64,000 bases of DNA from Gammaproteobacteria bacterium. Lineage in GTDB: Bacteria > Pseudomonadota > Gammaproteobacteria > Pseudomonadales > Pseudohongiellaceae. The DNA is taken from assembly GCA_012960305.1 (NCBI GenBank), contig DUBM01000014.1, forward strand, positions 434,001 through 498,000, given 5' to 3'. Shown here piece after piece: positions 9,807 through 18,509 of the stretch. The translations under genes were made by a program, and so were the position numbers. The notes beneath the pieces are model-generated. The model was given only the letters and a program-made list of their open reading frames with translations. It made no database searches and was not told where the DNA came from. Position 1 is the first letter of the stretch, and every line of letters starts with the position of its first letter.

Positions 9807-11090
9807 ATGTTACTACAGCTCACCCTGCCAGCTTTTGTTCAAAAATTTTCTAACTTCCTGCTTGGCTGCGCCATAGTGTTGTCAGCCTGCAGTCCAGAGC
9901 TAGACTCTGAATCCAGTATCTTAGCTACTAGATCTGAAACATTGACCAACGAACCTACTAACTCCAGTGTAGATTCAAATTCTGAAACTACTGACATCAC
10001 ATGGGACTTAGTCTACGGTTACTTGGAATTAATCGATGCCGATAACCAAGCAATACTAGCTAACCTTCAATCTTTTCAAGAAACACTAAATGAATTCATC
10101 ACGCAATCAAATGAAACTAAGCTTCAAGCTCTGCGCTCAAGCTGGCTCGTTGCGCACACTTCCTATGAACTGGCCAACTTACATAGACACTTTTCTGCGG
10201 CGGTTGTAAGCGAAGAATTTAATTTGGAACTATTGCAACTGCAATATCAGATTAATCATTGGCCGATTCTGCCTGGATACATAGATTATGTCGATGATTA
10301 TCCAGACAGTGGGATCGTGAATGATATGACGGTTAGCCTAGGTTCGGACAATATTCGTCAGCAACATGGTGTTTTTGATTTATCTGAATCAACTCTCGGT
10401 TTTCATGTATTAGAATTTCTGCTGTGGGGAGAATCAACTATTGATGGTGTAGCTAGGCCCGCTACAGAATTCGCAGAAATCTCTCAACTTAGTGAAGCAC
10501 CATTAGAGGCTAGCTTTAAACTCGAATAACTAGGCAATAACCGTCGGCGTGAATTCATAACCGTAATAACTTCTTCACTCCTAGAAGATTTTGGCAGATC
10601 AAAAACTATCTGGGATCAAACGAATTTAGCCTTACGTGAATGAATTGATACGTTTACAGCACAGAGGCTACTCAGAATTTTTGTGGATGCTATCAGCACA
10701 CTCCTTTCCGAAGAAATTCTTATAAGGTCACTGTATCCGCTTCTTAACGAGGAATTCAGCGATAGTATCCAGTCCCCGTATAGCAAGTCGACTCCGAGTG
10801 CAGTTACTGCTCAATTGAGTGGTATTGAGCGACTATTACTAGAAATTCGTAGTGATTCTGGGAAGAGCCTGGATGAGTTATTTATTTCATTTTCTCCGGA
10901 CTATGAAGAATTATTCTATGCAAGTTTTGATGCAAGCAAGGAGTGTTTAGTGTTGTTATACAGCTCCTTGCAGAATTTTCAAACTTCTCTATCGCCCTTG
11001 CAAACAGAATTTGATGTTGTGGAATGTATAAATCTCGTTACCAACACGATCGATCATCTCGGACAAATTGATGTCAATCTATCCAACTGA
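9807..11090 (+). pseudogene. Imelysin family (M75-like) lipoprotein, two nonsense codons
   Basis: One reading frame covers the whole interval with stops at 10527-10529 (TAA) and 10641-10643 (TGA). Without them it would give a ~427-residue secreted lipoprotein: a hydrophobic N-terminus ending in the lipobox-like VLSACS, then two helical imelysin halves. The GxHxxE signature of the family is present as GFHVLEFLLWGE, just before the first stop. The second half includes RRREFITVITSSLLEDF and a C-terminal helical repeat. Imelysin proteins are usually linked to iron uptake in the envelope. No frameshift is required, so the loss is by substitution. The two surviving fragments are listed separately in the ORF track (240 and 135 residues). 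Confidence 0.78.
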
Positions 11091-11097
11091 TCATCTC

Positions 11098-11619
11098 TCA
11101 ACTTAGAAGCTCGACTATTAGATCATCAGCGATTTCTTCGAGAACTGACTGCAGTTCATCCAAATCTAGAGAACTAGGGACCTTAAGCTGAGCGCTGGCT
11201 TTAAACAAAATTCCCCCAGACATCGGTGCTGCTATGCATTGAGTGCTTAGTTTTTCCACGCTTACCGATAAACTCGCTAATGCATGGGAAATCTCTCGAA
11301 CTATTCCCGATCTGTCGTTGCCAACGACACTTAATTCAATAGAGTTAATTATGATATTCTCGTGATCTCTCCCTTCTGCTCTCCCAGCTTTCTCAACGAT
11401 GATCTTAAGATCGCCGGATAGACTCTCTAGTTCGCTAATTAGCTTATCTACAGCTTGATTAGCTACGCTGACTCTCAATACTCCAGCAAATTTTCCGTCC
11501 AGTTGAGACATACTACTTTCTAACCAATTTCCAGAATTTTCGGCAATGATTTGTGAAAGAGATTCCACCAACCCCGGTTTGTCATCCCCAATTATTGTTA
11601 ACACAAGATAATTCGTCAT
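11098..11619 (-). CDS. gcvR: Glycine cleavage system transcriptional repressor-type ACT protein
   Basis: The 173-residue protein consists of two tandem ACT domains. The first starts NYLVLTIIGDDKPGLVESLSQI and the second NSIELSVVGNDRSGIVREISHAL. This two-ACT architecture without a DNA-binding or catalytic domain is that of GcvR, which in E. coli binds GcvA and represses gcvTHP in the absence of glycine. The gcvT-gcvH-gcvP genes lie about 11 kb away in this window, but gcvA is not seen here. Alternative: a generic amino-acid-binding ACT protein. It is downstream of polB on the minus strand, 17 bases apart, so the two may be co-transcribed. Confidence 0.8.
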   Translation of the reverse strand: MTNYLVLTIIGDDKPGLVESLSQIIAENSGNWLESSMSQLDGKFAGVLRVSVANQAVDKLISELESLSGDLKIIVEKAGRAEGRDHENIIINSIELSVVGNDRSGIVREISHALASLSVSVEKLSTQCIAAPMSGGILFKASAQLKVPSSLDLDELQSVLEEIADDLIVELLS

Positions 11620-11636
11620 AACTAGTTGGTATACCC

Positions 11637-14081
11637 CTAAAACAATCCAATCTGTTGATTCAATATTTCGTTCATTGATGAAGATTTAAAAACCAAAATT
11701 GAATCCACTATTGGTGTTAATTGTTTTTCAATATAAAAATTAAAGTCGATGGGCGATTGTCGATACTGCCTGGGTTCAGGCCCGGACACTGTCATTATAT
11801 ATTCAATCCAACCTCCGGACTCATAGAGACTTGGAAGATTCTTTCCCTTTCGAATAACTTCGGCTTTGCGAGCCGCCTGAACATGAGGAGGAACATTCTT
11901 TACATAGTCGCCTAATTTTCTCCTCAAGCGCTTACGTAATACTAATTCTGACTCAAACTTTTCATCCAGTATATCGGCCACAGTTTGCTTTATGAAATCA
12001 ACATAAGGCTGATCACGAAAGATATGCTCGTAAAGCACTTGTTGGAACTCTCTAGCTAGTGGTGACCAATCGCTTCGTACTGTTTCCAGCCCTTTGAACA
12101 GCATCTTTAATATCGACTGGTCCTTGTTATCCATTACCATGCCAGCATAGCGTTTCTTGCTACCTGCATCGGAGCCTCTTACGGTGGGCATTAGAAATTT
12201 GCTGAAATGAGTTTCAAATTCGATTTCCAAATAGCTTTCTATGTTGTAGTCCTTTTGAAGCCGTTCTCGCCACCAGTCATTAAGTTCTTCAGCCAATCTG
12301 TTCCCGATATCTGGAACATCACTGGTTTTAACTTCTCCGAGTAATACAAACACCGAATCAGTATCCCCATAAATTACCTCATAGCCTTTTTTCTCAATTT
12401 GATTCTTACTCTCAATAATTATTTCATGACCTCGCTTGGTAATGGAACTCACTAGCCGGGAATCCAGAAACCTGCACCCTGAAGTACCGAGCACACCATA
12501 GAACGAATTCATTATGATTTTAATTGCTTGTGACATTACAGCATTGTGATTGGCTTTGGCCTGATCTCTTGCAGCCCACAGAGAAGCAATCAACTCTGGC
12601 AGGATATATGCAGAGCGAGAAAAATTGCCATTGTCATAGCCTGGAATCGCATCCTCTTCTTTTTGTGCAACTACCAAGGCGAGAGGATCTACATGGAATG
12701 TCCTAATTATGCTAGGGTACAGACTCTTAAAATCGAGAACTATTACATTATTGTGAATCCCCGGTATTGAACGCATAACATACCCTCCGGGACTCACATT
12801 GCTGGCCGCCACCTGACCCAAGGAAGGAGCAACAAACCCTTTGCGGTGCAACCGAGGCAAATAAAGGAAATCAAAGGCAGCGACAGACCCGCCGTATCGA
12901 TCTAGCTCTAAACCGGTGAGAGAACTCCGTTCAATCGCAAAATTCAACAAATTCTCTAACTCAAAAATATCCCACACCAGGCGGCAGTCTTCGAGATTGT
13001 AACGAGCGAGAGCGGGTTTGTTACTGTTAAAGAGCTCGGTGATTTCTTCACCTCGCTGATCTATGTCCTCAACTAACTTCCCTCTATTCAGCAGCTTTCT
13101 CGCGACGAATTCTAAAGAGAAATTCTCGAACTGATAAGTTGCACTGCGCATCAGTTCGATCCCATCTAGAACAGCTCTTCCCGGTACTAACGCATAATAC
13201 CTGTCGTTGCCCTCACGGGCTTTGCGCCAGATCACCTGCTCATTGTTGCGGCCAAACCGAAAGGAGATCCTCCATCTATCGCATATATTCTGTAAAACAC
13301 GCAGGTCAAAATTTACTACGTTCCAACCCATCACTACATCAGGATCAATAGAATTTATTCGATCTAAAAATGCTAAAATTATATTGCGCTCATTTGCACA
13401 ATAAATGAGGTCTATCGGAGCTTTCTCATCTCCAATCTGCACAGGTGCAGAGTTACCACTTTCGCCGATCATAAAGACTTCTGAAATAGTATCGGAATAA
13501 AGACCAATTGAATAAAGTGAAGTCCCGGCGTAATTGGTTTCTATATCGATAGACAATGCTTTAAACTGCGGGCGATAGTCGGATGGCGTTAGCTTACCGC
13601 TTACTAATTCACGGAAGTTTAATTTGTCTTTTGGCTGACCTTTTGATTGCCCTTTTGACGGCTCAATAACCTCTCCAGAATAACTCACTGCGCCGGTGAT
13701 AAAACGTTCCATCAGAAATCGGTCGGTTGGCTTTAAATCTGACTCGGCCAGCGCTACGCCGTTGATCGCTAATTTATCTCGACAATCGAATAAAGCTCTC
13801 TGACTTTGAAAATAAAGTGCTGATACATTTTCATGGGAAAAGTTTTGTAGTTTGGTAGGCTTTATTCGCCAATTGGATTGATTAGCCAGGAGCAGACGGA
13901 CCTCCTCTTCTTGATGGGATGGAAAAAAGCTAACTGCCTCTTGTCTTGAGGTCTGGAAGCGCAGTGGACCTAAGTCTCCCGCCAGCCAGTAGATTAGCTC
14001 AACACCGGTAGCCGATTCACGCCATTGGCGGGTGAGTATAAATCCGCTAAGAGAGTGCGATAAAGATTGGTCTTTAGACAA
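11637..14081 (-). CDS. polB: DNA polymerase II (family B)
   Basis: An 814-residue family B polymerase, close to the 783 of E. coli Pol II. The 3'-5' exonuclease motifs are ALSIDIETNY (Exo I), VVMGWNVVNFDLRVL (Exo II) and ARYNLEDCRLV (Exo III). The polymerase motifs are VLDFKSLYPSIIRTF (A), IMNSFYGVLG (B) and VIYGDTDSVFV (C), with KKRYAG after it. All catalytic acidic residues are present, so the enzyme should be active. Pol II is a repair and translesion polymerase, often in the SOS regulon; I did not find a convincing LexA box. The start is a TTG at 14081, four bases after GAGG. gcvR follows 17 bases downstream. Confidence 0.96.
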   Translation of the reverse strand: MSKDQSLSHSLSGFILTRQWRESATGVELIYWLAGDLGPLRFQTSRQEAVSFFPSHQEEEVRLLLANQSNWRIKPTKLQNFSHENVSALYFQSQRALFDCRDKLAINGVALAESDLKPTDRFLMERFITGAVSYSGEVIEPSKGQSKGQPKDKLNFRELVSGKLTPSDYRPQFKALSIDIETNYAGTSLYSIGLYSDTISEVFMIGESGNSAPVQIGDEKAPIDLIYCANERNIILAFLDRINSIDPDVVMGWNVVNFDLRVLQNICDRWRISFRFGRNNEQVIWRKAREGNDRYYALVPGRAVLDGIELMRSATYQFENFSLEFVARKLLNRGKLVEDIDQRGEEITELFNSNKPALARYNLEDCRLVWDIFELENLLNFAIERSSLTGLELDRYGGSVAAFDFLYLPRLHRKGFVAPSLGQVAASNVSPGGYVMRSIPGIHNNVIVLDFKSLYPSIIRTFHVDPLALVVAQKEEDAIPGYDNGNFSRSAYILPELIASLWAARDQAKANHNAVMSQAIKIIMNSFYGVLGTSGCRFLDSRLVSSITKRGHEIIIESKNQIEKKGYEVIYGDTDSVFVLLGEVKTSDVPDIGNRLAEELNDWWRERLQKDYNIESYLEIEFETHFSKFLMPTVRGSDAGSKKRYAGMVMDNKDQSILKMLFKGLETVRSDWSPLAREFQQVLYEHIFRDQPYVDFIKQTVADILDEKFESELVLRKRLRRKLGDYVKNVPPHVQAARKAEVIRKGKNLPSLYESGGWIEYIMTVSGPEPRQYRQSPIDFNFYIEKQLTPIVDSILVFKSSSMNEILNQQIGLF

Positions 14082-14179
14082 ATTACCTCAGTAATAAATA
14101 CGAGCAGTTCGCGGGAATTTACCGCTAATAAATAAATAGCAACCGTTGAGTAATTTTCTCTAATCCCTGAATTTAACGA

Positions 14180-14728
14180 TTAATGTTTGTGTCCACCAGG
14201 CCCATGCACGTGACCGTGGTCAATTTCCTCTTGAGTAGCATCTCTGACTGTAACCACTTCGATCTGATAATAAAGAGTCTTTCCGGCGTAAGGGTGATTG
14301 AAATCCACATCAGCATTAAACTTGCCTGCCTTAACTACAGTTACATTTCGTCGGCCCTCATTTGTTTCTACTGCGGCAAAAGTTCCAGCGACAATTTTTT
14401 TAGTACCAGGTGGGATCATTAAGTGCTTTATAGGAACCCTTAGCAGTGCTTTTTTTACTCGAACCCCATAAGCATCGAGAGGGTCCAATATTACTTCAAC
14501 TGCATCGCCTGGTTTCTTGCCTTCAAGTTCTCGTTCCAATCCTATGATGACATTATGAAACCCATGTAAATAGTAAAGCGGCTCGTGACCATAAGATTCT
14601 TCCATCAAATCGCTATAGTTTCCTTCTTCATCAACTTCTCTTAAGCGATAGTGAAATGTTACTACCTTATTCAGGGCAATCTCATCGCCACTGACTTCAG
14701 TGTCAATAGCTGGGACTTCTTCAGACAT
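14180..14728 (-). CDS. slyD: FKBP-type peptidyl-prolyl isomerase, SlyD type
   Basis: A 182-residue cytoplasmic proline isomerase and chaperone. The FKBP half begins NKVVTFHYRLRE, followed by EPLYYLHGFHNVIIGLERELEGK, the SlyD signature. The insert-in-flap domain (about residues 90-145) is present, and the family motif VDFNHPYAGKTLYYQI lies after it. The C-terminus ends HGHVHGPGGHKH, a short His-rich metal-binding tail. The N-terminus carries about 20 acidic residues before the FKBP fold, longer than in E. coli. The start ATG follows AAAGGAG, a good ribosome binding site. It is monocistronic and about 100 bases from polB. Confidence 0.93.
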   Translation of the reverse strand: MSEEVPAIDTEVSGDEIALNKVVTFHYRLREVDEEGNYSDLMEESYGHEPLYYLHGFHNVIIGLERELEGKKPGDAVEVILDPLDAYGVRVKKALLRVPIKHLMIPPGTKKIVAGTFAAVETNEGRRNVTVVKAGKFNADVDFNHPYAGKTLYYQIEVVTVRDATQEEIDHGHVHGPGGHKH

Positions 14729-14910
14729 TAAAAATCTCCTTTAGGAAACTAAATTCTAACAGATGGAGACTATTAATTAGCAACTATAGTGAGCAATGTT
14801 AGACGGTTTTTAGCGAAGACTATCTTCGCTAAAAACTCACTTATTGTAAAAATAATCAACATCATTACGCAGGCTTTTTCTTTGCCTCTACCAATCTTTT
14901 ATGCCCTGAA

Positions 14911-14940
14911 TTACCCGAAAGCGCGCGATTCGTGTATAAT
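14911..14940 (+). promoter_or_regulatory. Candidate sigma70 promoter of the SutA-like gene
   Basis: A perfect -10 TATAAT lies at 14935-14940. A weak -35 (TTACCC, 14911-14916) is 18 bases upstream. Transcription would start about 35 bases before the ATG at 14975. This supports that the small gene starts at 14975 and not at the ORF-track start at 14789, which lies upstream of the promoter. Confidence 0.6.
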
Positions 14941-14974
14941 CGACCGGTTATTTGCGCAGAGAGAGAAAGTTGTT

Positions 14975-15151
14975 ATGGCAAACAAATCAAAAAAAGATGC
15001 AGTTATCAGTAATCGAGCGGACCTTAACTTACACGTAGAGGCTTTTCTAAAAGCCGGTGGTCAAGTTCAACAGATTCCATCGGGTGTAAGCGGCCAAACC
15101 TCAACAAGTGGACCAAGGCAAATCGTCCTCAGCCATAAAACCAGCTCCTAG
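14975..15151 (+). CDS. Small SutA-like protein (58 residues)
   Basis: The ORF track extends this frame to 14789, but a TATAAT promoter and a strong AGAGAGAAAG ribosome binding site place the start at the ATG at 14975, giving 58 residues. The product is soluble, with a Lys-rich start and the segment VEAFLKAGGQVQQIP. That segment resembles the C-terminal FLxRGGxVQxV motif of SutA, the small RNA-polymerase-binding activator described in Pseudomonas aeruginosa; the long acidic N-terminus of SutA is missing. Function is therefore inference from one short motif. It might be a mini-SutA or only share the helix. A hairpin overlaps the stop codon. Confidence 0.6.
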   Translation: MANKSKKDAVISNRADLNLHVEAFLKAGGQVQQIPSGVSGQTSTSGPRQIVLSHKTSS

Positions 15152-15171
15152 TTAGCTGGCACTCTTATTTG
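15141..15171 (+). terminator. Possible terminator of the SutA-like gene
   Basis: CCAGCT (15141-15146) and AGCTGG (15154-15159) form a perfect 6-bp stem with a 7-base loop that includes the stop codon. The sequence after it (CACTCTTATTT) is only moderately T-rich, so termination is plausible but unproven. Confidence 0.4.
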
Positions 15172-15301
15172 GTTAGTAGCTATTTGTAATATCTATTTTA
15201 GTATTTAGAACTCAGTTATTAAACTCCAACTCTCGATCACTCACTCTTTTTTCGTGGCGAGAAATTTGATTAGTATCGCTACTCTGTTTAGAACAAATAC
15301 A

Positions 15302-16222
15302 TTAGAGTTGGCTTACTTTATAGCCTCTAGCTTTGAGAAGCTCTAAAAGACCATCATTACCAACCAAATGGGCAGCGCCTACCAACACAAATTCCACATC
15401 CTCATCCGCTAACATTTTATCTATTTGCGGTATCCAGTTAAGGTTGCGACCTCGCAAAAGAGATGCATAGAGTTCTGGGGCCTCATTCAACATGTCCGCA
15501 ACAAACATTTCGGATAGTTTTTCATTATCACCGGTACGCTAGGCAAAAATCATATCTTCCATGACTTCAGCGGTTTCATCCAAGTCACTGAGAGAAAGTA
15601 AGATAAATTCATTTTCGTTACCCTCTCCCATCGCAGCAAGAAAACCAATTTGTTCTTCAAGAGACTCTAACTCTTCAAGAGTTTTTGCATCACTCATAGC
15701 GCGAATATTGAAATAAGCGTCAACTCCTTGCGGCGTAAAGCCAATCTTCTGAAACTCTAAAAATTGCAGCATGCTAATAATCACGCCCAGCTTAAACTGT
15801 TCTATCATCGCCATAGGTATACTGATAGTCGCAATATACTCGGATAGTGCATTGTAGGCTTCGTCGTTTAATACAGTATCTAAACTCTGCCCGGCAGTGT
15901 AGGTGAGCTGCTTTAACGTCTCTGCCTGAATTGATAAATCATTCATGGAACTAATATCAGTCTCAAATACAAGTACCGCCGATTCTTGATAGGCTTGTTC
16001 ATATTCTTCGGGCAATGGATAGTCTGATGGGCGAAGCAGATGAACTGTACCACCCAAATACACGGTATTCTCGCCCGATGTAATTTTCAATACAGATGAA
16101 TCGGCTGAGATTGTAGGCATAATATCTAAAAGGGAAACCAAACTGAGCAACAGTAATAATGACTTTAGCTTTAACTTAGATTGGGCTCCAAATAATCTAT
16201 CTGAATTCATTTTCACCTTCAC
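15302..16222 (-). pseudogene. TraB/GumN family protein, one nonsense codon
   Basis: A single 307-codon frame is interrupted only by TAG at 15539-15541. The N-terminal part has a signal peptide (basic start, then LLLLLSLVSLLDI) and the family motif YLGGTVHLLRPSDYPLP; the conserved GxxH and following Pro-rich turn are intact. The C-terminal part after the stop includes NLNWIPQIDKML and FVLVGAAHLVGNDGLLELLKARGY, the second family signature. The TAG stands where family members usually have Trp in a 'WRxGD' segment (here stop-RTGD), so TGG to TAG is the simplest explanation. TraB/GumN proteins are secreted putative metallopeptidases. Translation of the first 227 residues would lack the second GxxH motif. 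Confidence 0.82.
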
Positions 16223-16418
16223 CTTGAATTTTCATCCTGCGCTTGTCATTAAATTATAACCAGTGCACATGGGGCTATGCTTCTTTAACAAGTTTTACAC
16301 ATCGATAGCTTAAAGGTAGCATGCCCTCGTTTATAGAAAAAATTGATTGTTACTCTTTCTAATCACCAGATTACTGTGTTCATCTTAATAATAACACCGA
16401 ACATGCTTAGGTTAGTCG

Positions 16419-16778
16419 ATGGCAAAAATACTCTTTAAATTGCGTAATGTCCCCGATGATGAAGCTCAGGATGTTCGTGAAATCTTGGAATCCAATAACA
16501 TTGAGTATTTCGAAACCACGGCGGGAAACTGGGGTGTCTCAGTACCAGCGTTGTGGACTAATAATACAGAACACTATGATCACGCTCGATCGCTAATTGA
16601 TGAATATGAGTTGAATCGTTCGGTGGCGATAAAAAAAGAATATGAATTAGGCCGGCAAAGAGGTGAAACTAGAACGATGTGGAATAGTTTTATTGAGAAT
16701 CCTGTACGCTTTGTTCTTTACTTGGCTTTAATAGGAGGCGTGCTATTTCTTTCCTTGCAGGTTTTTCTTTCATTTTAG
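16419..16778 (+). CDS. DUF6164 family protein with C-terminal membrane anchor
   Basis: A 119-residue protein. The N-terminal ~70 residues (AKILFKLRNVPDDEAQDVREIL) form a small alpha/beta domain of the DUF2007/DUF6164 type, with the pattern 'NNIEYFETTAGNWGVSVPALW'. The middle is basic and charged (EYELGRQRGETRT), and the last ~25 residues are one transmembrane helix (FVLYLALIGGVLFLSL). It therefore probably sits at the inner membrane with the domain in the cytoplasm. No function is known to me for the family. The gene is isolated: divergent from the GumN pseudogene and followed by about 700 bases without a protein gene but with a candidate small RNA. Confidence 0.8.
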   Translation: MAKILFKLRNVPDDEAQDVREILESNNIEYFETTAGNWGVSVPALWTNNTEHYDHARSLIDEYELNRSVAIKKEYELGRQRGETRTMWNSFIENPVRFVLYLALIGGVLFLSLQVFLSF

Positions 16779-17040
16779 GTTTTAATCTGATTATTAGGCT
16801 GGTTCCTGCAATGCTTGGTAAGAGAATACTTTCTTCGTATTCCCCTTTCAGCAGCGTCGGATTACCATTATTATGAATTATTCCTAGTAATCTTTTCTAA
16901 TAATCTATCTCAGTATTGACAGTGTAGTTGGATATCCGAGCATCCTAGGGTGTTATCATAGCGATACAATAGATATGAAGTGCGCTTTCCGTCTGATTTT
17001 TATGTGACAGTCCGCTCAATAATCTTAATGCATTAGCTGC

Positions 17041-17069
17041 TTTACACTCACAATGATGTGTTATATAAA
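17041..17069 (+). promoter_or_regulatory. Candidate sigma70 promoter of the structured RNA
   Basis: A -35 TTTACA (17041-17046) and a -10 TATAAA (17064-17069) are separated by exactly 17 bases. Both differ from consensus at one position. Transcription would start near 17076, just before the first stable stem. Confidence 0.65.
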
Positions 17070-17075
17070 AACCAC

Positions 17076-17310
17076 TAACTTTTGCTAGCGGTTCTTTCGG
17101 GGGGAACCTCCTAGCAACCATTGCTACCCTGGCAATCCAAGGAGGTGATCCCATTAATAGCCAATCTATGAAGGGAGCCTCCAGTTACTCTTGCTAGCAT
17201 TTGCTTGCTGAGTGATTGGAGGGAAATTTCTGGTTAGAGTTGAGATTTCTGAGCTCCCATAAAGTAGAAGATCCCGCTGACGAATTAATTCGTCAGCGGG
17301 ATTTTTCATT
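17076..17310 (+). ncRNA. Structured small RNA candidate with extended anti-anti-Shine-Dalgarno segment
   Basis: A promoter and a strong intrinsic terminator bracket about 230 bases with no convincing reading frame. The predicted folds are perfect short helices: TTGCTAG/CTAGCAA (17082-17088 with 17111-17117) enclosing GGTTC/GAACC; ATTGC/GCAAT (17120-17124 with 17132-17136); GGGAGC/GCTCCC (17173-17178 with 17253-17258) closing a branch with CTCCA/TGGAG plus ACTC/GAGT and with GAAAT/ATTTC. Between the second and third helices lies unpaired AAGGAGGTGATCC (17139-17151), a 13-base perfect complement of the 16S rRNA 3' end. Several GGA motifs could also bind a CsrA/RsmA protein. It may be a free small RNA or an attenuated leader of lepB, which starts 179 bases after the terminator. 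I could not match it to a named family. Confidence 0.6.
17271..17308 (+). terminator. Strong intrinsic terminator
   Basis: ATCCCGCTGACGAATT and AATTCGTCAGCGGGAT form a perfect 16-bp inverted repeat (17271-17302) followed by TTTTC. It also has four A/G-rich bases before it, so it could act in the other direction to a lesser degree. It ends the candidate small RNA. Confidence 0.88.
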
Positions 17311-17488
17311 ATTAAATTAAAATCCAGAGCCCCAGCGTAAGTGTCGAGGAATTAGTGCGATATCTGAGGGGTTTGGAGCTAATGCGCTTCAGTTATGACT
17401 AAATTCATCATAGACCGAATTGACAGAGTCAATTTAGCCCGGTAATTTAGCTTACCAACAACAGAAACAGGACTGGCTGAACAAGACT

Positions 17489-18202
17489 ATGGAAGAATTA
17501 AACAAATTGAATAAGCTCTCCAAAGGCGAGCGCTTTCGGGGGCATCTCGGCTTTTTCTGGAAAGAAAATAGCCAATTCTTCCTATTACTGTCCTGTATCG
17601 TTTTCTTTAAAAGCGCGATTGCTGACCTTAGCTCAATTTCCGGCGCCTCCATGCAGCCATCCCTTTTAGATGGCGATAAAGTCTGGGTGAACAAATTAGC
17701 TTATGATGTAAAGATTCCATTTACCGAAATTTCCCTGGCTGAAGTCTCTGACCCTCAACGAGGAGACGTCGTCATTATTGACTCCAAGAAAGCGGCCAAG
17801 CGTCTAGTTAAGCGAATTATTGGTGTCCCCGGTGACACTATCTATATGCAAAACAATTCGTTGGTTATCAACGGTATTGCCGCCAACTATGAAGTTTTAT
17901 CGCGCGATGAAGATACGTTGATTATTCTCGAAGAACTGCCAGACCGTTCCCATCAAGCCAAGCTTTCCCGCCACTTTATTAACCGTTCCAGTCGATCTTA
18001 CGGTCCAACAGTGGTGCCTGAAGATCAGTACTTCGTGCTTGGAGATAATCGTGATAACAGCGCTGATAGCCGGGTGTACAGTTTTGTACCTCGTGGTGAA
18101 ATCATTGGCCGGTCCAATTCCGTAGTCTTCTCCCTTGACAGTGATAACCGCTATTTCCCTCGGGGTGAGAGATTCCTCGCTGGAATTGACGAAATTCAGT
18201 AA
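17489..18202 (+). CDS. lepB: Signal peptidase I
   Basis: Cleaves signal peptides at the periplasmic face of the inner membrane. The 237-residue protein has one N-terminal transmembrane segment (FFLLLSCIVFFKSAI). The catalytic Ser is in SISGASMQPSLLDGDKVWVNK, the general-base Lys in KRLVKRIIGVPGDTIYM, and the box E motif is LGDNRDNSADSR. It is shorter than E. coli LepB (324) and has only one clear membrane segment. It is not next to lepA, rnc or era as the primary lepB usually is, so it could be an additional signal peptidase; this cannot be decided from the window. The candidate small RNA lies upstream. It is 307 bases before the redoxin gene. Confidence 0.9.
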   Translation: MEELNKLNKLSKGERFRGHLGFFWKENSQFFLLLSCIVFFKSAIADLSSISGASMQPSLLDGDKVWVNKLAYDVKIPFTEISLAEVSDPQRGDVVIIDSKKAAKRLVKRIIGVPGDTIYMQNNSLVINGIAANYEVLSRDEDTLIILEELPDRSHQAKLSRHFINRSSRSYGPTVVPEDQYFVLGDNRDNSADSRVYSFVPRGEIIGRSNSVVFSLDSDNRYFPRGERFLAGIDEIQ

Positions 18203-18509
18203 TGCATTCCCTGGTTATCGCCGGTGATCTTCTGACTGCTAACAACTCTCCTTCATTCCCAGAAAGGCTTGAATCCAAACCCTGCCCTCCGCTAATAAAC
18301 TTCATGAGCTGCAGAGATACATCTGCTTAACTGTCTGAATTTTACTTTTATCCTAGCTAAGCGCTATTTATGCAATAAAATTGCCGGTTATCCGGTAATA
18401 TCTCTTCAAGCATCCAGTCTATTTCAAAGCGTATTGGGTTCGAGCACTGCCAACAGCTCAAAGATCTAAACTAAAGGACCCCCATCAGCCACAACCAAGA
18501 GGCCAAACC
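18203..18509. other. Intergenic region between lepB and the redoxin gene
   Basis: No protein gene is supported. A small inverted repeat (TTGCCGG/CCGGTAA, near 18391-18407) followed on the minus strand by TTTTATT is present but no minus-strand gene ends there. The last bases before the redoxin start hold no obvious strong promoter. Confidence 0.5.

Noticed and set aside
10641-10643. UGA of the imelysin-like gene as selenocysteine
   Set aside because: No Cys or redox motif at that place, and the same frame has an earlier TAA at 10527.
4239-15541. TAG recoded as Trp, because TAG replaces Trp in both the paiB-like and GumN genes
   Set aside because: TAG is used as a normal stop by the carbonic anhydrase and gcvT genes here, and TGG to TAG is a common transition.
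17139-17151. Remnant of a 16S rRNA 3' end on the minus strand
   Set aside because: Only the 13-base terminal match is present; the sequence on either side is unlike 16S rRNA.
16945-17154. 69-residue minus-strand ORF over the small RNA
   Set aside because: No family, no ribosome binding site, and the RNA structure and terminator lie on the plus strand.
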